The notes beneath the pieces were generated by a model, which saw only the letters and a list, made by a program, of their open reading frames with translations, did no database searches and had not been told where the DNA came from. 64,000 nucleotides of DNA, taken from positions 894,501-958,500 of the forward strand of contig JACEVL010000832.1 in assembly GCA_020284085.1 (NCBI GenBank), read 5' to 3'. Source of the DNA: Aporrectodea caliginosa. Lineage: Eukaryota; Annelida; Clitellata; Crassiclitellata; Lumbricidae. This document shows positions 11,204 through 22,268 of this stretch, piece after piece (within the stretch, counting starts at the first letter, position 1; each line of letters starts with the position of its first letter). A program made the translations under genes and the position numbers.

Positions 11204-11642
11204 GTCACCGCGGTATTTCACTTAATTTTGGGGTTATTATTTAGCCTAAGCAATCTTACACTATGTCAGGATCATAAATACGATATAATTACAAATTACA
11301 ACAACTCGACCAGATTCGCCTAGGCTTACGTTTAAACCATTTGCACCGTTTTATAGTTTTCGAATCTGAAAAAGTTTTGTCTCGAATTTCAAGGCTCAAG
11401 AAAAATACGTAAATTGCTAATGCTAAAGGTACTTTAAGTGCACAGTACACAGCGACACTAGTAGCAGATCTGCATCATCCCACACTGTGCTCAGTACTAA
11501 GCTACTAATGGCTTTGGCTACTACTAACTACCATCATACACAATACAGACAACGTTTCACTAGACAATTAGACTTTACGGGTGGAGGGCGGCATACTGCT
11601 GCTTCGCACCACCTTTGAAAATCCACGCGCCGCCACTGCCTC

Positions 11643-12300
11643 CCCTCCTGCTGAATAATCTGATCTTATTCATCACTCAGCTCAATCTTCTTTTGTAATC
11701 ATTGCGTCTGACTTGCTAGCACGCAGAGCTAATATTTATCGTTTCTCATTGATTCCAACTGAGCCTGTGAAAAAATTGCGGAATAAATTGGTCCCAAAGA
11801 ATATTTCTTTAGCAATAAGACTGGAAAACAATACGGCATTATGACAGAGCAAGAACAGGGTACTCTTGGTACGTTCGCGTAGGTGGATCATCAGTTATTC
11901 TACGCATATTAATCAAATGGATACAATCATTAGGAAAGCTCAGTGCAAAATAATCAATAGCACAATTGCATCGTAGAGCCTAATCTGCGCTGATTTCTTA
12001 TGCATGCATATCTTGTAAAACCTGAAACCGTCATGATCATTGATGAGATAAATTTTTATAGATCTGTTAGAATTGTTTGATAGATTTCTTTGTTTTTAAA
12101 TGACACGTCCAGACTGTTGATACTGATAGACTACGAAGCTGGCTAGGCTAGCAGAGTTACGTAACATAACATAGCTTTTAATTGTTCCCAAATCAAACGC
12201 CAAACATAAATCAAGCATGAATTGAAATTTAAATCGGAATTCAGAAGGGACCAAAGTCCCTCTAAAACAGGACCACCTATGTACATTGAGGAGTACTGCA
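11643..12300. other. Unassigned stretch
   Basis: AT-rich with no recognised repeat, gene or structure. Open frames are short and lack domains. Confidence 0.35.
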
Positions 12301-12307
12301 TATAGGA

Positions 12308-12432
12308 TGGGTTTGAATAACATATATCGTCATACCATGCTAAATATGTTACATGAAGAAGTATTGACAGGTTGAATAACGTATATCGTCATACCATACT
12401 AAATATGTTACATGAAGAAGCATTGATAGAGT
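12308..12432 (+). repeat. 62-bp tandem duplication
   Basis: Two units share TATATCGTCATACCAT.CTAAA and TGTTACATGAAGAAG, differing by a few bases. Confidence 0.8.
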
Positions 12433-12640
12433 AGCCTAAGTGATAATAGACTTGACTAAGCAAATCATAGAGCTAGTTTTAGATACCGGTAAGCATTTTT
12501 ATCTGTATGTTAGGGTTAATTATGTATACACGCAGAAGTTTTTTTGTAAGAGGGAAGATTAGATGTACTAAGAATGTCTGTGGGCTGAGCCAGGCAGATC
12601 AGTCCAACTGGTTGGACTAGCAGCTAATTTCGTAGAAAAT

Positions 12641-13615
12641 CTACGAGTGTTTGTACCGGAAAATTAACTCTGTAGTCACCAGCTGTCCTAGTATAGTATG
12701 AGTGAACGTCAGAAGCCATACAAAAGTAATTTGAGAATACCTTGGGTAACAAATAATATGATTAAAACGTAACATGAATTCACCACTTTGTGCTATTCTA
12801 ATTTGATCAACTGTGAGGATGCTATGTTTCTGAAAGACATGAGTAGTGTGGGAATTATAGTGCGATTCTGTCATGAGACGAAATGCTTTTCTCTGTAGGT
12901 CAATCATTTGAGAAATGCGCGAGGCGTAATTTGAGGTCCAGATCATGTTGCAATACGCCAGGTATGAACAGATTAGTGAATAGAATAAATTAATTAGGAT
13001 ATGTGGTGGCAGATTATATGACAAATTCGTGACAGAATACCAATATTTTTGCAACTTTGGTAGACATTATGCGTAATGTGATCATTCAATGTAAGGTTCT
13101 AATCTACAAAAACTGCGATAAATTTGACTGATCTGGTTTGTGTGATGGGTGTATTCTCAATTAGTATTGGAGGAGATGTCTCTGGGATAATTTTTCTATG
13201 GCAGTAGAAAAGGATAAAGGATGTTTTATTTAAGTTAAATGATTGTTTGTCTTAAACCAATAATTTAGAAGTGATAGTTCAAGGTTTATCATTTGAAATA
13301 GTTTTTCGTTAGAACTATGTTTCAATTGTCTACAGAATGGTACAAAGTGTAATAATGAAGAGGCGTTGGGTAAGTCATATATGCATAGTAGCCTAGTAGG
13401 AATAGTAGGGGTCCTAGGATTGATCCTTGGGAACCCCGTGTTCAATGGAAGTCAGATAGTTTACCATTGCATGGTACCTGTTAATGTCTAAAGAATAAGT
13501 AATTTTTAAACCAGTGAAGTGGCATTCCTCGGATGCCATAGGTTTCCAGTTTTTAAAAAGAATTATATGGTCTACAGTGTCAAATGTTTTAGAGAGGTCA
13601 AGGAAATATCAAGCG
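12641..13615 (-). pseudogene. LINE reverse transcriptase, heavily decayed
   Basis: The minus strand contains motif A FLDLSKTFDTVDH at 13565-13605. Pieces of the palm follow, then SYLAYCNMIWTSNYASRISQ and LQRKAFRLMTESHYNSHT near the C-terminal end. Several frameshifts split the region into frames of 71 and 137 residues. It probably belongs to the same broad clade as the fragment at 9820-10665. Catalytic YxDD is not recognisable. Confidence 0.8.
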
Positions 13616-13744
13616 AATATTCATTATTTTAAATGGCTAGTCATATTCTATCTTTGTTTGCCTTAAACCAGCCAGTTTACCAGCATTACCATTGGTGTGA
13701 CTGTTGTTGTTCTTATAATTAATTAAGTAATTAATTTATATTAT

Positions 13745-13897
13745 CATTGCTATTTTATACCGAGGTAGTGCTGATCTCTCAGGCTAATAAAACTATATCT
13801 GAAGATATTATGATGAACGTTTGGTACGCATTTCATTTGGCAAGAAATGGCTGGGCAAACGAACCACGAAAGCAACTGCATTGAAGAGTTGAATGAT
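13745..13897 (-). mobile_element. REL-LINE 3' end fragment
   Basis: The minus strand reads LFNAVAFVV, matching the FNAVAF C-terminus of the REL LINE, then a 3' UTR with CTGAGAGATC and TACCTCGGT. It is bordered by an (ATT)n-derived array on its 5' side. Confidence 0.65.
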
Positions 13898-14030
<133 letters not shown>

Positions 14031-14097
14031 GAATGAATGACTACGACAATTTCTACAGCGCCGTAACACGGCACATGCCGTTACAAGGGCGCTTTAA

Positions 14098-14109
14098 CAA
14101 AAGTAGTAA

Positions 14110-14146
<37 letters not shown>

Positions 14147-14294
14147 TGTTGTTGTTGTTGTGTGTTGTTGTGGTGTGGTGGTGGTGGTGGTGGTGGTGGT
14201 GGTGGTGGTGGTGGTGGTGGTGGTGGTGGTGGTGGTGGTGGTGGTGGTGGTGGTGGTGGTGGTGGTGGTGGTGGTGGTGGTGGTGGTGGTGGTG

Positions 14295-14327
<33 letters not shown>

Positions 14328-14330
14328 ATT
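14098..14330. repeat. Compound (AGT)/(GTT)/(GGT) trinucleotide array
   Basis: About 47 GGT units (14174-14305) are flanked by AGT units. The 112-residue poly-glycine frame across it is a repeat artefact. Confidence 0.95.
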
Positions 14331-14534
14331 GTAGTATAAGCTCCTATTGTACACCAGGTCTTCTGCACTGATCAGCTCAGCCAATAGGCCTAGCTGTCAG
14401 CCTCTCGTTGCCTTGCATAGTTTCCGTTTTACAATGATGCGTCATGACGAAGGTGATTAAAGTCGCCCTTCTGCTTTCTGCTTTAACCCTATGCCTGGGA
14501 ATTTATATGCGCTAAGCCTACTTTTGTTTGACGT

Positions 14535-14537
14535 AGG

Positions 14538-14617
<80 letters not shown>
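14535..14617. repeat. (TA)n microsatellite, left flank of DNA transposon
   Basis: About 39 TA units end exactly where the terminal repeat GGGTGTCCC begins. The matching right tract starts at 16827. Confidence 0.95.
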
Positions 14618-14621
<4 letters not shown>

Positions 14622-16825
14622 GTCCCACGATAACATAGAAAAAATAAAATTGTTGAAACTTTTGATGCAGTCCCTCCTAAAAGTTTATTTATGATCCCGT
14701 AATATTACCTGCCAAGTTTAATGACATTTCGAAAATATTTAGGGGTCCCGCAAGGCTCATAGAGTTAGTGCAGTTTGTCGTAAATTACCTATGGCATCAT
14801 TGACTTTTAAATATTTGGGTGACAACATTTTGATCCCATAATAACATGTTTAGTATCACTATAAAGCTCTTAAACAGCAGAATCTACAGATATAACCTTC
14901 TTGTATATAATATTATATGCATAAAGTTTCAAGTATGAAGAAGACATAAAACACACTACCAGAAGAGATCAAATTTATTGGCTTGCAAATCAAGGAAGAC
15001 TTTCGAGCCTTTAAATCTGTCGTACACTGGGAAGGCAAGCTGTTCCCTGACATAACTGGAGTAAACACGGACAAAGTGGACCGATGGCCAGTCCTGATTT
15101 CTTCTCTAGTTAATAGAAATGCTAAACTTCTGGGTGTGCCAAAATTGGCTTCTGTGTCAAGACAGGCAGCAGCAGTAGCAGTTCTAGACCTTTTGAAGTC
15201 GTGGCAGTGCGATACATTTATTATCGGCATGTGTTTTGACACAAGGGCCTCAAATACCAGCAGAGTTAATGGAGCCTGAACCCTTCTAAAGGCAGCCACC
15301 GGTCGTAATCTGCTGCAGATGGCTTGTCAACATCACATTGTGAAGTCCTGTTGTATTATATATTCGTAGTGTGCCTTGGTAAAGTTTGTCCATCAACTGG
15401 GGGAGGCATTCTTCTCTTCAAGCGATTTAAGGATAAATGGTCAGACCTGGCTCACCTTCAATCAAAGCCTCATTAATGTATGTCTGTGTCTGACAAACTG
15501 AAGGAGTTCATTACTGAACAGCTTCAATTTGACAATCCTCAAGATTATTAGAGAGAATTCTCCAACTCGCGGCATCCGTGTTTGGATTGAGCAGTTCCAC
15601 AGCGCGTCGCAAGCCTGGTGCCCCTCTAGAGCGCGTTGGATGGCGAATGCATTATACTCAATGAAGATTTAGTTGCGTTTTGATGGAACCGAATCGGTTA
15701 TCCAATTAACGGCCCGTGAATTACAGGGCATCCACGATTTAACATATGTTTTAGTCAACATCTGCATCCAATCGTGGTTTTCGTGTCGAGTCACTGATGA
15801 TGCACCCATCAATGACATTCAGCTATTAAAAAGGCAGCAATATTACGATGCTGCTGCTCTGAAGACCACTAAAGACGATGCTGTGTCATTCTTAGTACCT
15901 AAGCCAAGAGCTGGAAACCCTCTCTTTTCTGACACCATCTGTCTTCTGAAGAGAAAACACAGCTTATGTCGACAATGAAAGGTGATCGAGGATTGCACTT
16001 TGTTCAATCTCTTTCCCGTACGAAAAGGGAATTATATATTTCTCGAAGCTTCTTCCGAACTACCGCCAACTCATCGTGGCTATTACCCTCGATATTCCAT
16101 GTGAAGAGTGACCCAAAAGCCAATTGTATAAGATCGCATGACAGCTTGTTAATAACTTTGCCTGTGTAAATGACAATGCTGAGCTTGGAGTTGCTCTTAT
16201 ACAGAATTTCAATTCAACAACAACGAAGAACAGAAACAGTTTCTTCTGCAAGTTGTTGAAAAACACAGGCATGACTTTTCTAAGTGCAATCGTGACGATC
16301 TTGTAGACATGTAGATTATTGTAAAATGTAGAACTGAACAATACGCAGCTGAAAGTATAAACAGTGATAAATGAATAAGCAGATGCAGGTATGGGGTTGC
16401 TGAAACCATGGCTGGTTGCATAATCAAGAATTTGTAATAATGATTCCTCCTAACGATTAATGGCAATAACTGATATTGAGAAAGTCCAAAAATCTTGAGT
16501 TGCTGTACAATTTTTTCATTATTTGATCGTAAAACCATACCTATGTACGCAATAAAGTCAGATACTTGTAGATTCGACTATTTAAGAGCTTTCCAATGGT
16601 ATTAAACATGTTATCATGGGATCCAAGGTCGTTGTCTAAAAGCATTAATAAATTGGGCACGTCCGACGCAAATTATGCCAACATGGTGAAAATGTGAGTG
16701 TCTTGCGGGACCCCTAAATATTTTTAAAATTTCATAAAATTTTCCAGGTGTCATTATGGGACCATAAAGAAACATTTTAGAGGGACTGCATAAAAATTTT
16801 CGACAACAAATATTTCTGGGACACC

Positions 16826-16826
<1 letters not shown>
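14618..16826 (+). mobile_element. DNA transposon, 2.2 kb, inserted in (TA)n
   Basis: Long imperfect terminal inverted repeats of about 140 bp start GGGTGTCCCA and end TGGGACACCC. Both contain the block ATATTTAGGGGTCCCGCAAG. The flanks are TA repeats, so the target duplication is TA or AT. The interior has a decayed transposase in the plus orientation. The superfamily is unassigned. Confidence 0.85.
14957..15990 (+). pseudogene. Decayed transposase-like gene
   Basis: The first frame (14983-15279) reads LLGVPKLASVSRQAAAVAVL and FIIGMCFDTRASNTSRVNGA. Later pieces read MACQHHIVK, LFKRFKDKWSDL and INDIQLLKRQQYYDAAA in other frames. I recall similar FDT..SNTGR proteins from many invertebrates, where they behave like transposases, but I cannot name the superfamily. 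Stops and frameshifts after 15279 break it. Its position between inverted repeats supports the call. Confidence 0.65.
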
Positions 16827-16828
<2 letters not shown>

Positions 16829-16891
<63 letters not shown>

Positions 16892-16898
16892 TATATAA
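16829..16898. repeat. (TA)n microsatellite, right flank
   Basis: About 33 TA units with one TG interruption, continuing the target tract of the 2.2-kb transposon. Confidence 0.95.
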
Positions 16899-16899
16899 C

Positions 16900-17371
16900 G
16901 GCAGTAGTGGACCTTACTGGATGCTGGAACGGGTGCATTTACGGATTGGATTGACACCAATGCAACCCACGTCAATTTTATTGAGATGTAGGCTATTGTC
17001 ACGATTTGTCCAGCATTTATTCCTGCGTAGCCTTGAATAAAACTAATAATGAATGAGCAAGTGCGTGCTTACAATATTTTTAAAAGGTGCAGTGTACATG
17101 TAGTTAAGTGAGTCAACTCTGACTACGGAATTGTTCGGCCCCTACTAGCCAACTCTGGATTATATTTATCCACCGATATACACGCAATAAAGAGGCATGA
17201 TTGTTTACAATGTTGATACCAACGTTAACTAAATCAATTCGGACATTTTCACATAGGTTAGAAAGCCCTATAACCTATACAGTACATGTATCATAAAACG
17301 CAACACGGCATCGAAAGTCGGAAATGTTTAGCGCATTCTCTAATTTGAAATAACACCAAGCGTCACTTGTT
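16900..17371. other. Unassigned stretch downstream of ParB-like exon
   Basis: The last 50 bases share CACTTGTTT and spacing with sequence below the paralogue at 34736, so they may be 3' UTR. The rest has no recognised feature. Confidence 0.35.
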
Positions 17372-17896
17372 TTAATTGTATCTATAAGTTATGTCCTTTC
17401 TGTATTTGCGTCTGCAGCAACCAGGAAGGAAATCTGGTACATAATGCTCCGAGTAGTCTTCTGAGTCTAGTCTTTCCACGGAGCATTGCTCGATTAACAT
17501 CTTGTATTGCTCACTGTTGTATACGTCGTCGATTTGTTTCAACTTCTCTTCCAGTTTTCCTCCGCGGCAAACGATTGATTTTCCATCGGATCTCGTTGTC
17601 TTCCTCACTTTGTAGACCGCCATGACCTTAAGATCTTTCAGATCCCTTACTATGACCTCCACCTCCTTCACTTCCTTTACTTCCTCTAGCCACTTGAGTA
17701 GGAAGAGTCGTCGATTTCCCTCAATCACCCACCAAACACCTTCGTCATTAACGACCTCTATCTTCTCAAGGTCGCTCACCTGTAAGTCTCCGTAGAGAAG
17801 CTTCTTATACGTTGTTTCAACTGGTATGAGGTTTGAAAACCTGTCGCATATACTGTCTTGGGTGAAGCGAATGGCAGATGGTCTCAATTTCAGAAC
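17372..17896 (-). CDS. ParB/sulfiredoxin-like domain exon, paralogue 1
   Basis: The 174-codon open frame begins VLKLRP right after a minus-strand splice acceptor (GTAACCTGTAG) and has no early ATG, so it is probably a last or internal exon. It contains DLEKIEVV, then GVWWVIEGNRRLFLLKWLEE, which resembles the ParB N-terminal/sulfiredoxin fold motif where a short strand leads to (D/E)G.RR. A conserved KTTRSDGKSIVCRG and acidic tail MLIEQCSVERLDSEDY follow. The paralogue at 34736-35281 aligns along the whole length. In bacteria this fold binds or cleaves nucleotides; the eukaryotic role is unknown, so the function is inference. A standalone, intact frame amid decayed transposons argues for selection or recent duplication. 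Confidence 0.7.
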   Translation of the reverse strand, partial: VLKLRPSAIRFTQDSICDRFSNLIPVETTYKKLLYGDLQVSDLEKIEVVNDEGVWWVIEGNRRLFLLKWLEEVKEVKEVEVIVRDLKDLKVMAVYKVRKTTRSDGKSIVCRGGKLEEKLKQIDDVYNSEQYKMLIEQCSVERLDSEDYSEHYVPDFLPGCCRRKYRKDITYRYN

Positions 17897-18780
17897 CTAC
17901 AGGTTACACAACATACAGCACACTTTTACAAATCTGCTTTAAGTGTATAATGTGCATTAGCAGGACCTTAGAATAACAGCTTTAAATTTAAATAGCCTAT
18001 AAATATGAGCATAAATGGAGCCAAAACTATGCATTTATTAAATGTTGTTGAAACGGTGAATTCATTCACACGATAGTGAGAAGGTGAATTCATGAATATG
18101 CTGGAGAAAAGATGAATTCGTTAACAAGTTATGAATTGTTGAAGTCATATGCAATGTGCCCTTAGCTATGTTAAGGAAACATGATGTGAATTTATCACTA
18201 TGCTGATAAATTGGTGAATTCGTTCATATGGAGATGAACAGATGAATGCTGGATAATTTTCGCCAGCATATTCATGAATTCACCTACTCACTTTCAGGTG
18301 AACGAATATGCCGGTGAACAGGTAAATGATCAACGGTAACAAAGTCATCTCAAACGTCAAGAAGAATAAGAGCAATGACCTTCCCTTAGCCATGAAACGG
18401 ATAACATGATGGTTGAGAATTAAGAAACGTTGTGTCATTTGAATGCTAACTTTAGGGCTATAGGTTGATTGCAAATGAAGGAACAGGTAATTAAAACTAA
18501 GACAAGAGACAGTTCAGCCTGTAAGCCACAGCCCTCTTAAGGATCTAGAATACTACAGGAGACTGAAGAATACAACTATGAAGGAAAAGCTACCGGGAAC
18601 TGGTAGCTGGTGATATCATGGAACAAGGAGAAGAAACTGTTGACAGAAAGATAATGAACAGAGCTGTAACAATGCTCAATGTGCTGATCTGTGCTTTACT
18701 GATTGACTGCTGTATACGTAAGTTAAGAACGATTATATGACAGAGGCAGCAATGAAAACGGAGCATCTATCTCAGAACAA
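17897..18780. other. Probable intron and upstream region of ParB-like gene
   Basis: If the exon at 17372-17896 is real, its intron and earlier exons should lie here. I could not identify an upstream exon. Between 18050 and 18310 the words GGTGAATTC and ATGAATTC recur at irregular spacing, suggesting a degenerate repeat. Confidence 0.35.
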
Positions 18781-19229
18781 TTTCAAGGCCCAGTATGAAC
18801 GCTGTACCTGTCACATGTTGCCCTATTATATCCTGGTCTAACGCTATTATTGTTGATTATTATTAGGGATAGTAAGTAACTTCTATCGCGCGGTATCTGA
18901 TGCACAAGCCACAACCGATGGCGGAGCAAGACCAAGCCTGTCACATGTTGCCCTATGTGACAGGTCAATATACAAAAGATCGGTCCATAGAAAAGGAGAG
19001 GCAGCCAATGGTGGGTAAGCACTTTGTTAATGGCAGACCTGCGTTTGATCAAAAAATTACATAAGCGACTGAGCAGAGCAAATAGATGCAGGAAGACTGT
19101 TTCAAAATTTAACTCTGGCAACCGAAACAGCTTGTTCACCAAGAACAATGTTAGGCTCTCCATATCTCCACGTGCATTAGATGGGACCCATATGGGCCGT
19201 TTGGGTTCCATATAAGAGTATGGGTTCTA

Positions 19230-20024
19230 CACTGTGTCCACGATAAAGTAGATCACTAGACTTTGTAAAATATCTTGGTCAATTGTAGTACTATAGGTAC
19301 TAAATTTGGTGCACATGAACTTCAGTCTATTCTATCTATACCCTGCAAATTTTATTACAATTGATGCAACGGTTACGAGGATATACCCTTATGAAATTGG
19401 GTGGTTCAGGAACCAAGTTACCAACACGTAAAACGCATCGACAGATGCGTGCGCGGCTGATCATCCTGACTCAGCACCAGTTCTCCGACAGCATTGATAT
19501 TTGTTTGCGTCCGTGGTTTTGTTTGCGTCTCGTGGTTTCCTTGCAACTGATCCGTTTGTGGCAATCTTTTTTAACAGCTTGCTGACACCAGCTAAGGACC
19601 AATTTTTCATTGGAAATTCTGTAATGAGTCTCCTACGCCATACCCCTTCGTCTCTCTCAACTCCTTGATTAAAATCTTGTCCTCTGCACTGAAAACCATT
19701 TCTTTACAACCAACTACTGTTACGTAAAACAGGTCTCGTAGTGTAATTGTTTCCGAAAATGACGCTTATAAACAACAGCCTATCCCTGCGGTAGCCAGAA
19801 AAATGACGTAATTCTATGCGTTTTACGTGTTGGTAACTTGGTTCCTGAACCACCCAATTTCATAAGGGTATATCCTCGTAACCTTTGCATCAATTGTAAT
19901 AAAATTTGCAGGTTATAGATAGAATAGACTGAAGTTCATGTGCACCAAATTTAGTACCTATAGTACTACAATTGACCAAGATATTTTACAAAGTCTAGTG
20001 ATCTACTTTATCGTGGACACAGTG
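19230..20024. mobile_element. Tc1/mariner-type MITE, 795 bp
   Basis: Nearly perfect inverted repeats of about 209 bp (19230-19438 and 19816-20024) start CACTGTGTCCACGATAAAG and are flanked by TA on each side. The termini resemble those of the mariner relic at 36180 (CACTSTGTCCCG). No transposase is inside. The very high arm identity suggests recent activity or gene conversion. Confidence 0.9.
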
Positions 20025-20208
20025 TATATATGTAGGCTCTGTATGGGCATACTGGCAGATAAAAATTCGACGGCAAGAATTGCCTGCCTATAAGACACAT
20101 ACCGGTTGAGTTTTCGCTTGTCGAATTCGAGATGGCTCCATTCGCGATATGGCAGAGTCTGTTAATTGCTGTTTAACGACACTGTGTCATAACAAAGATA
20201 ATCAGCGT

Positions 20209-20265
20209 CGCCCTCCTCCTTTCTTCAGGCTTGGGACTGGCACTGCCAGCAGTGGCGGAGTTGAA
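20209..20265 (+). repeat. Dispersed repeat, family A, copy 2
   Basis: Matches 1-60 over CGCCCTCCTCCTTTCT and CAGGCTTGGGACTGGCA. It sits inside the long repeat at 18865-20715. Confidence 0.6.
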
Positions 20266-20817
20266 GTGAGTCCTGGAGTTCTATGGTAGAGTTGAAGAAG
20301 ACAGGCCTTTATATAGGTCTCTGCCTTGGAGACAATGTCATCTCCGGGAAATTACTTGAAGCAGTTACAAGTGATTGCGTAAGGTTTCTGCATGTAGGCC
20401 TACAAGGTGTAGAAATTAGGATTATCAAAATAGTGCATAGGCCTACTATGCAGATGAGATAAGAGAAGTATAGCCGCCGAATATAGTGAACGATAGGCTA
20501 TTAGTCATTCAGTCATATGACGTGCTTTAGATATTTTAAAAAGTCTGCACTTTCCACAAAACAGATACTACGTAGAAATACGCAACACGTGAAACTTAGA
20601 GGCGTTACTGCGGCGGGCGTGCAATAGGTCACTAGTTAGGCTTGGACGTTACGTATGTCACAGCGTTACAGATTTGCACTGGCTGTATAAAGATCACAGT
20701 GGCGATAGGATTACGTTGCCTTGTGTATGCATGGGCCACTTATGTGTGTGCGTGTGTATTTGTATGTATGTGTACTATATGTATATACATGTAGGCTATG
20801 CGTGCATGTATCGACGT

Positions 20818-21517
20818 AGTTTAGTCCTAAACATAATCTATATTATAAGCCGTAGTCTGTTTAGGTTTTCCTTCCGTTTGTTTGTTTGTTTGTTTGTATA
20901 TTTGTTTGTCCGTTGTCTAAAGGCTCCGAAACGGAACGCTTTAGCGATTTACAAAATTTTTCAAAACATTATTACGCCACGTCTTGATCAACGCGACTAT
21001 TTTCAGCTCGCAATTTTATTTAAACGCCGATATATGGACATTTTAAATTTACAACTTTTTCGACGAGGCTGTCTTATAATAGCAGCCGTAGTATGGGACT
21101 GTATGGCCCATTTGTCCACGTCACGAAGGCTTAAATTAATATGCAATGTTACGTCACGCGGAGGATTTAGGTCAACGCTCTGATTCGCAACCAATCACGA
21201 TGACCGTTGATTTCAAATCAGAAGTGGTAACGCCCACGGGAGAATTTCAATGCAACACTTTAGAGATACGAAATTTTTAACGAACGTTTTCATTTGAATT
21301 TCTATAGATCTCATCCCAACCTTATATCAACTCAAAATTTACTTTAAATTCCGATATTTGGACATTTTAAGTTTCGATGTGATCAACTGATCATAGTTTC
21401 AATGCAATTGAATTCTAGCAATGCAGGAGTATATATTATTGGATAGAGTTGTTTTTAAAAATTTCAAGTCAGCGCGTAAATTCGCCAGAGGGACACACGA
21501 AAAATTTTCACATCGTT
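20818..21517 (+). mobile_element. Non-autonomous Helitron, copy 1, 3' truncated
   Basis: This 700-bp segment is almost identical to 24666-25287 plus 27358-27440. It begins at the same base (AGTTTAGTCC) and includes a (TTTG)n tract at 20876. It stops after CATCGTTAAA, where copy 2 continues 92 bp to a Helitron-like 3' end. The lost end abuts the gypsy element. The 169-residue frame through it has no known domain. Confidence 0.75.
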
Positions 21518-21536
21518 AAACGTTGCACGTTAAACG

Positions 21537-21598
21537 TTTCGTGCTATTCTTTATTAAGTACATTTCGAGTCACGACCTTGATACAACCACAAGAGAGG
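21537..21598 (-). repeat. Truncated 3' LTR of the gypsy element
   Basis: It keeps only the polyadenylation half, with AATAAAGAATAG on the minus strand. The junction to pol is at about 21599. Confidence 0.75.
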
Positions 21599-22207
21599 AT
21601 TTGAGCATAACATTTTCTTCATGTCTTCACGCATTGACTGAGGTATGACAATTCGTTCTCCTCGCAATATGATGCCATCCTGTACTGACAGTTCATCACG
21701 ATAGCTGTAGTAAACTGCTACTGTTTGAGGTAGTATTGCTTTGTTCTGAGACCAACCCTTGACAACGACATCACGCAGTGTTCTCAGAGACTCGTCCTGC
21801 TCTGTGGAATCTCTTATTTCTGAGAGTCGGTTGTCATTTATAGGACTGAAGGTCAGATTGCTCACTGTCTGAATTTCTTGATCAGGTTGCCTTTCCAAGG
21901 GTGCACGAGAGAGTGCATCCGCAATAGGTATGGAGTTTCCTGGTCGGTATTCGAGTGAGAAATCGTAGTTTTGAGTTCTTAGAAGGAGTGATTGGAGTCG
22001 TTTAGGAGCCTTTGACAGTGGCTTCAAGACGATGGCTGTCAGTGGCTTGTGGTCAGTGATGACAGACACATGTCGACCGAAGGTAAAATGGTTGAACTTC
22101 TCCAGCCCGAATACTATAGCAAGCATCTCTTTCTCAATCTGAGCATAACGTGTCTCTGTTTCAGATAGCGAGCGGCTGGCATAGGCAATCGGTCTGCCTT
22201 CCTGCAT
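21554..22207 (-). pseudogene. Gypsy pol, RNase H part, truncated before integrase
   Basis: The frame reads GRPIAYASRSLSETETRYAQ, TDHKPLTAI and LEYRPGNSIPIADALSR, the RNase H domain of gypsy pol. It then enters the pre-integrase region (IPQSMREDMKKML) and abruptly becomes LTR-encoded residues before a stop. The HHCC zinc finger and DDE integrase are missing. It is in a different frame from gag-pol because of a one-base change in the T7 run at 22362-22368. Confidence 0.9.
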
Positions 22208-22268
22208 CAGTGCAGAACCCAGACCATACTCACAGGCATCGTTTTCTAAGGTCAGTTCCTTGATAGGG

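Larger units (their letters stand above)
9669..11642. mobile_element. Decayed hAT-like element hosting nested insertions
   Basis: The left edge AGTGGTGACGCG...GGGGGTGCGG resembles the 5' end of the hAT at 45448 (CAGTGGCGTCAC...GGGGGGTGCGG). The right edge ends GCGCCGCCACTG (11631-11642), a hAT-type terminus. C-rich flanks (CTCCTCC / CCTCCCCT) may be an eroded 8-bp duplication. Between the ends lie a LINE fragment and a hAT MITE. No transposase was recognised. Confidence 0.4.
18865..20715 (+). repeat. Long dispersed repeat, copy 1 (interrupted)
   Basis: Parts 18869-19170 and 20306-20715 align in order with 43690-44330 and 44505-44920. Shared words include CTATCGCGC.GGTATCTGA, GGCAACCGAAACAGCT, GAAGCAGTTACAAGTGA and GTCTGCACTTTCCACAAAAC. 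This copy is interrupted by a TA-site MITE and the other by a CCGG-site MITE. The type is unknown and no protein is conserved. Confidence 0.75.

Noticed and set aside
14033..14371. Poly-glycine, histidine or threonine proteins
   Set aside because: All come from the GGT/AGT array read in different frames.
15673..15978. Separate 101-residue gene
   Set aside because: It lies within the inverted repeats of the 2.2-kb transposon and continues its decayed transposase.
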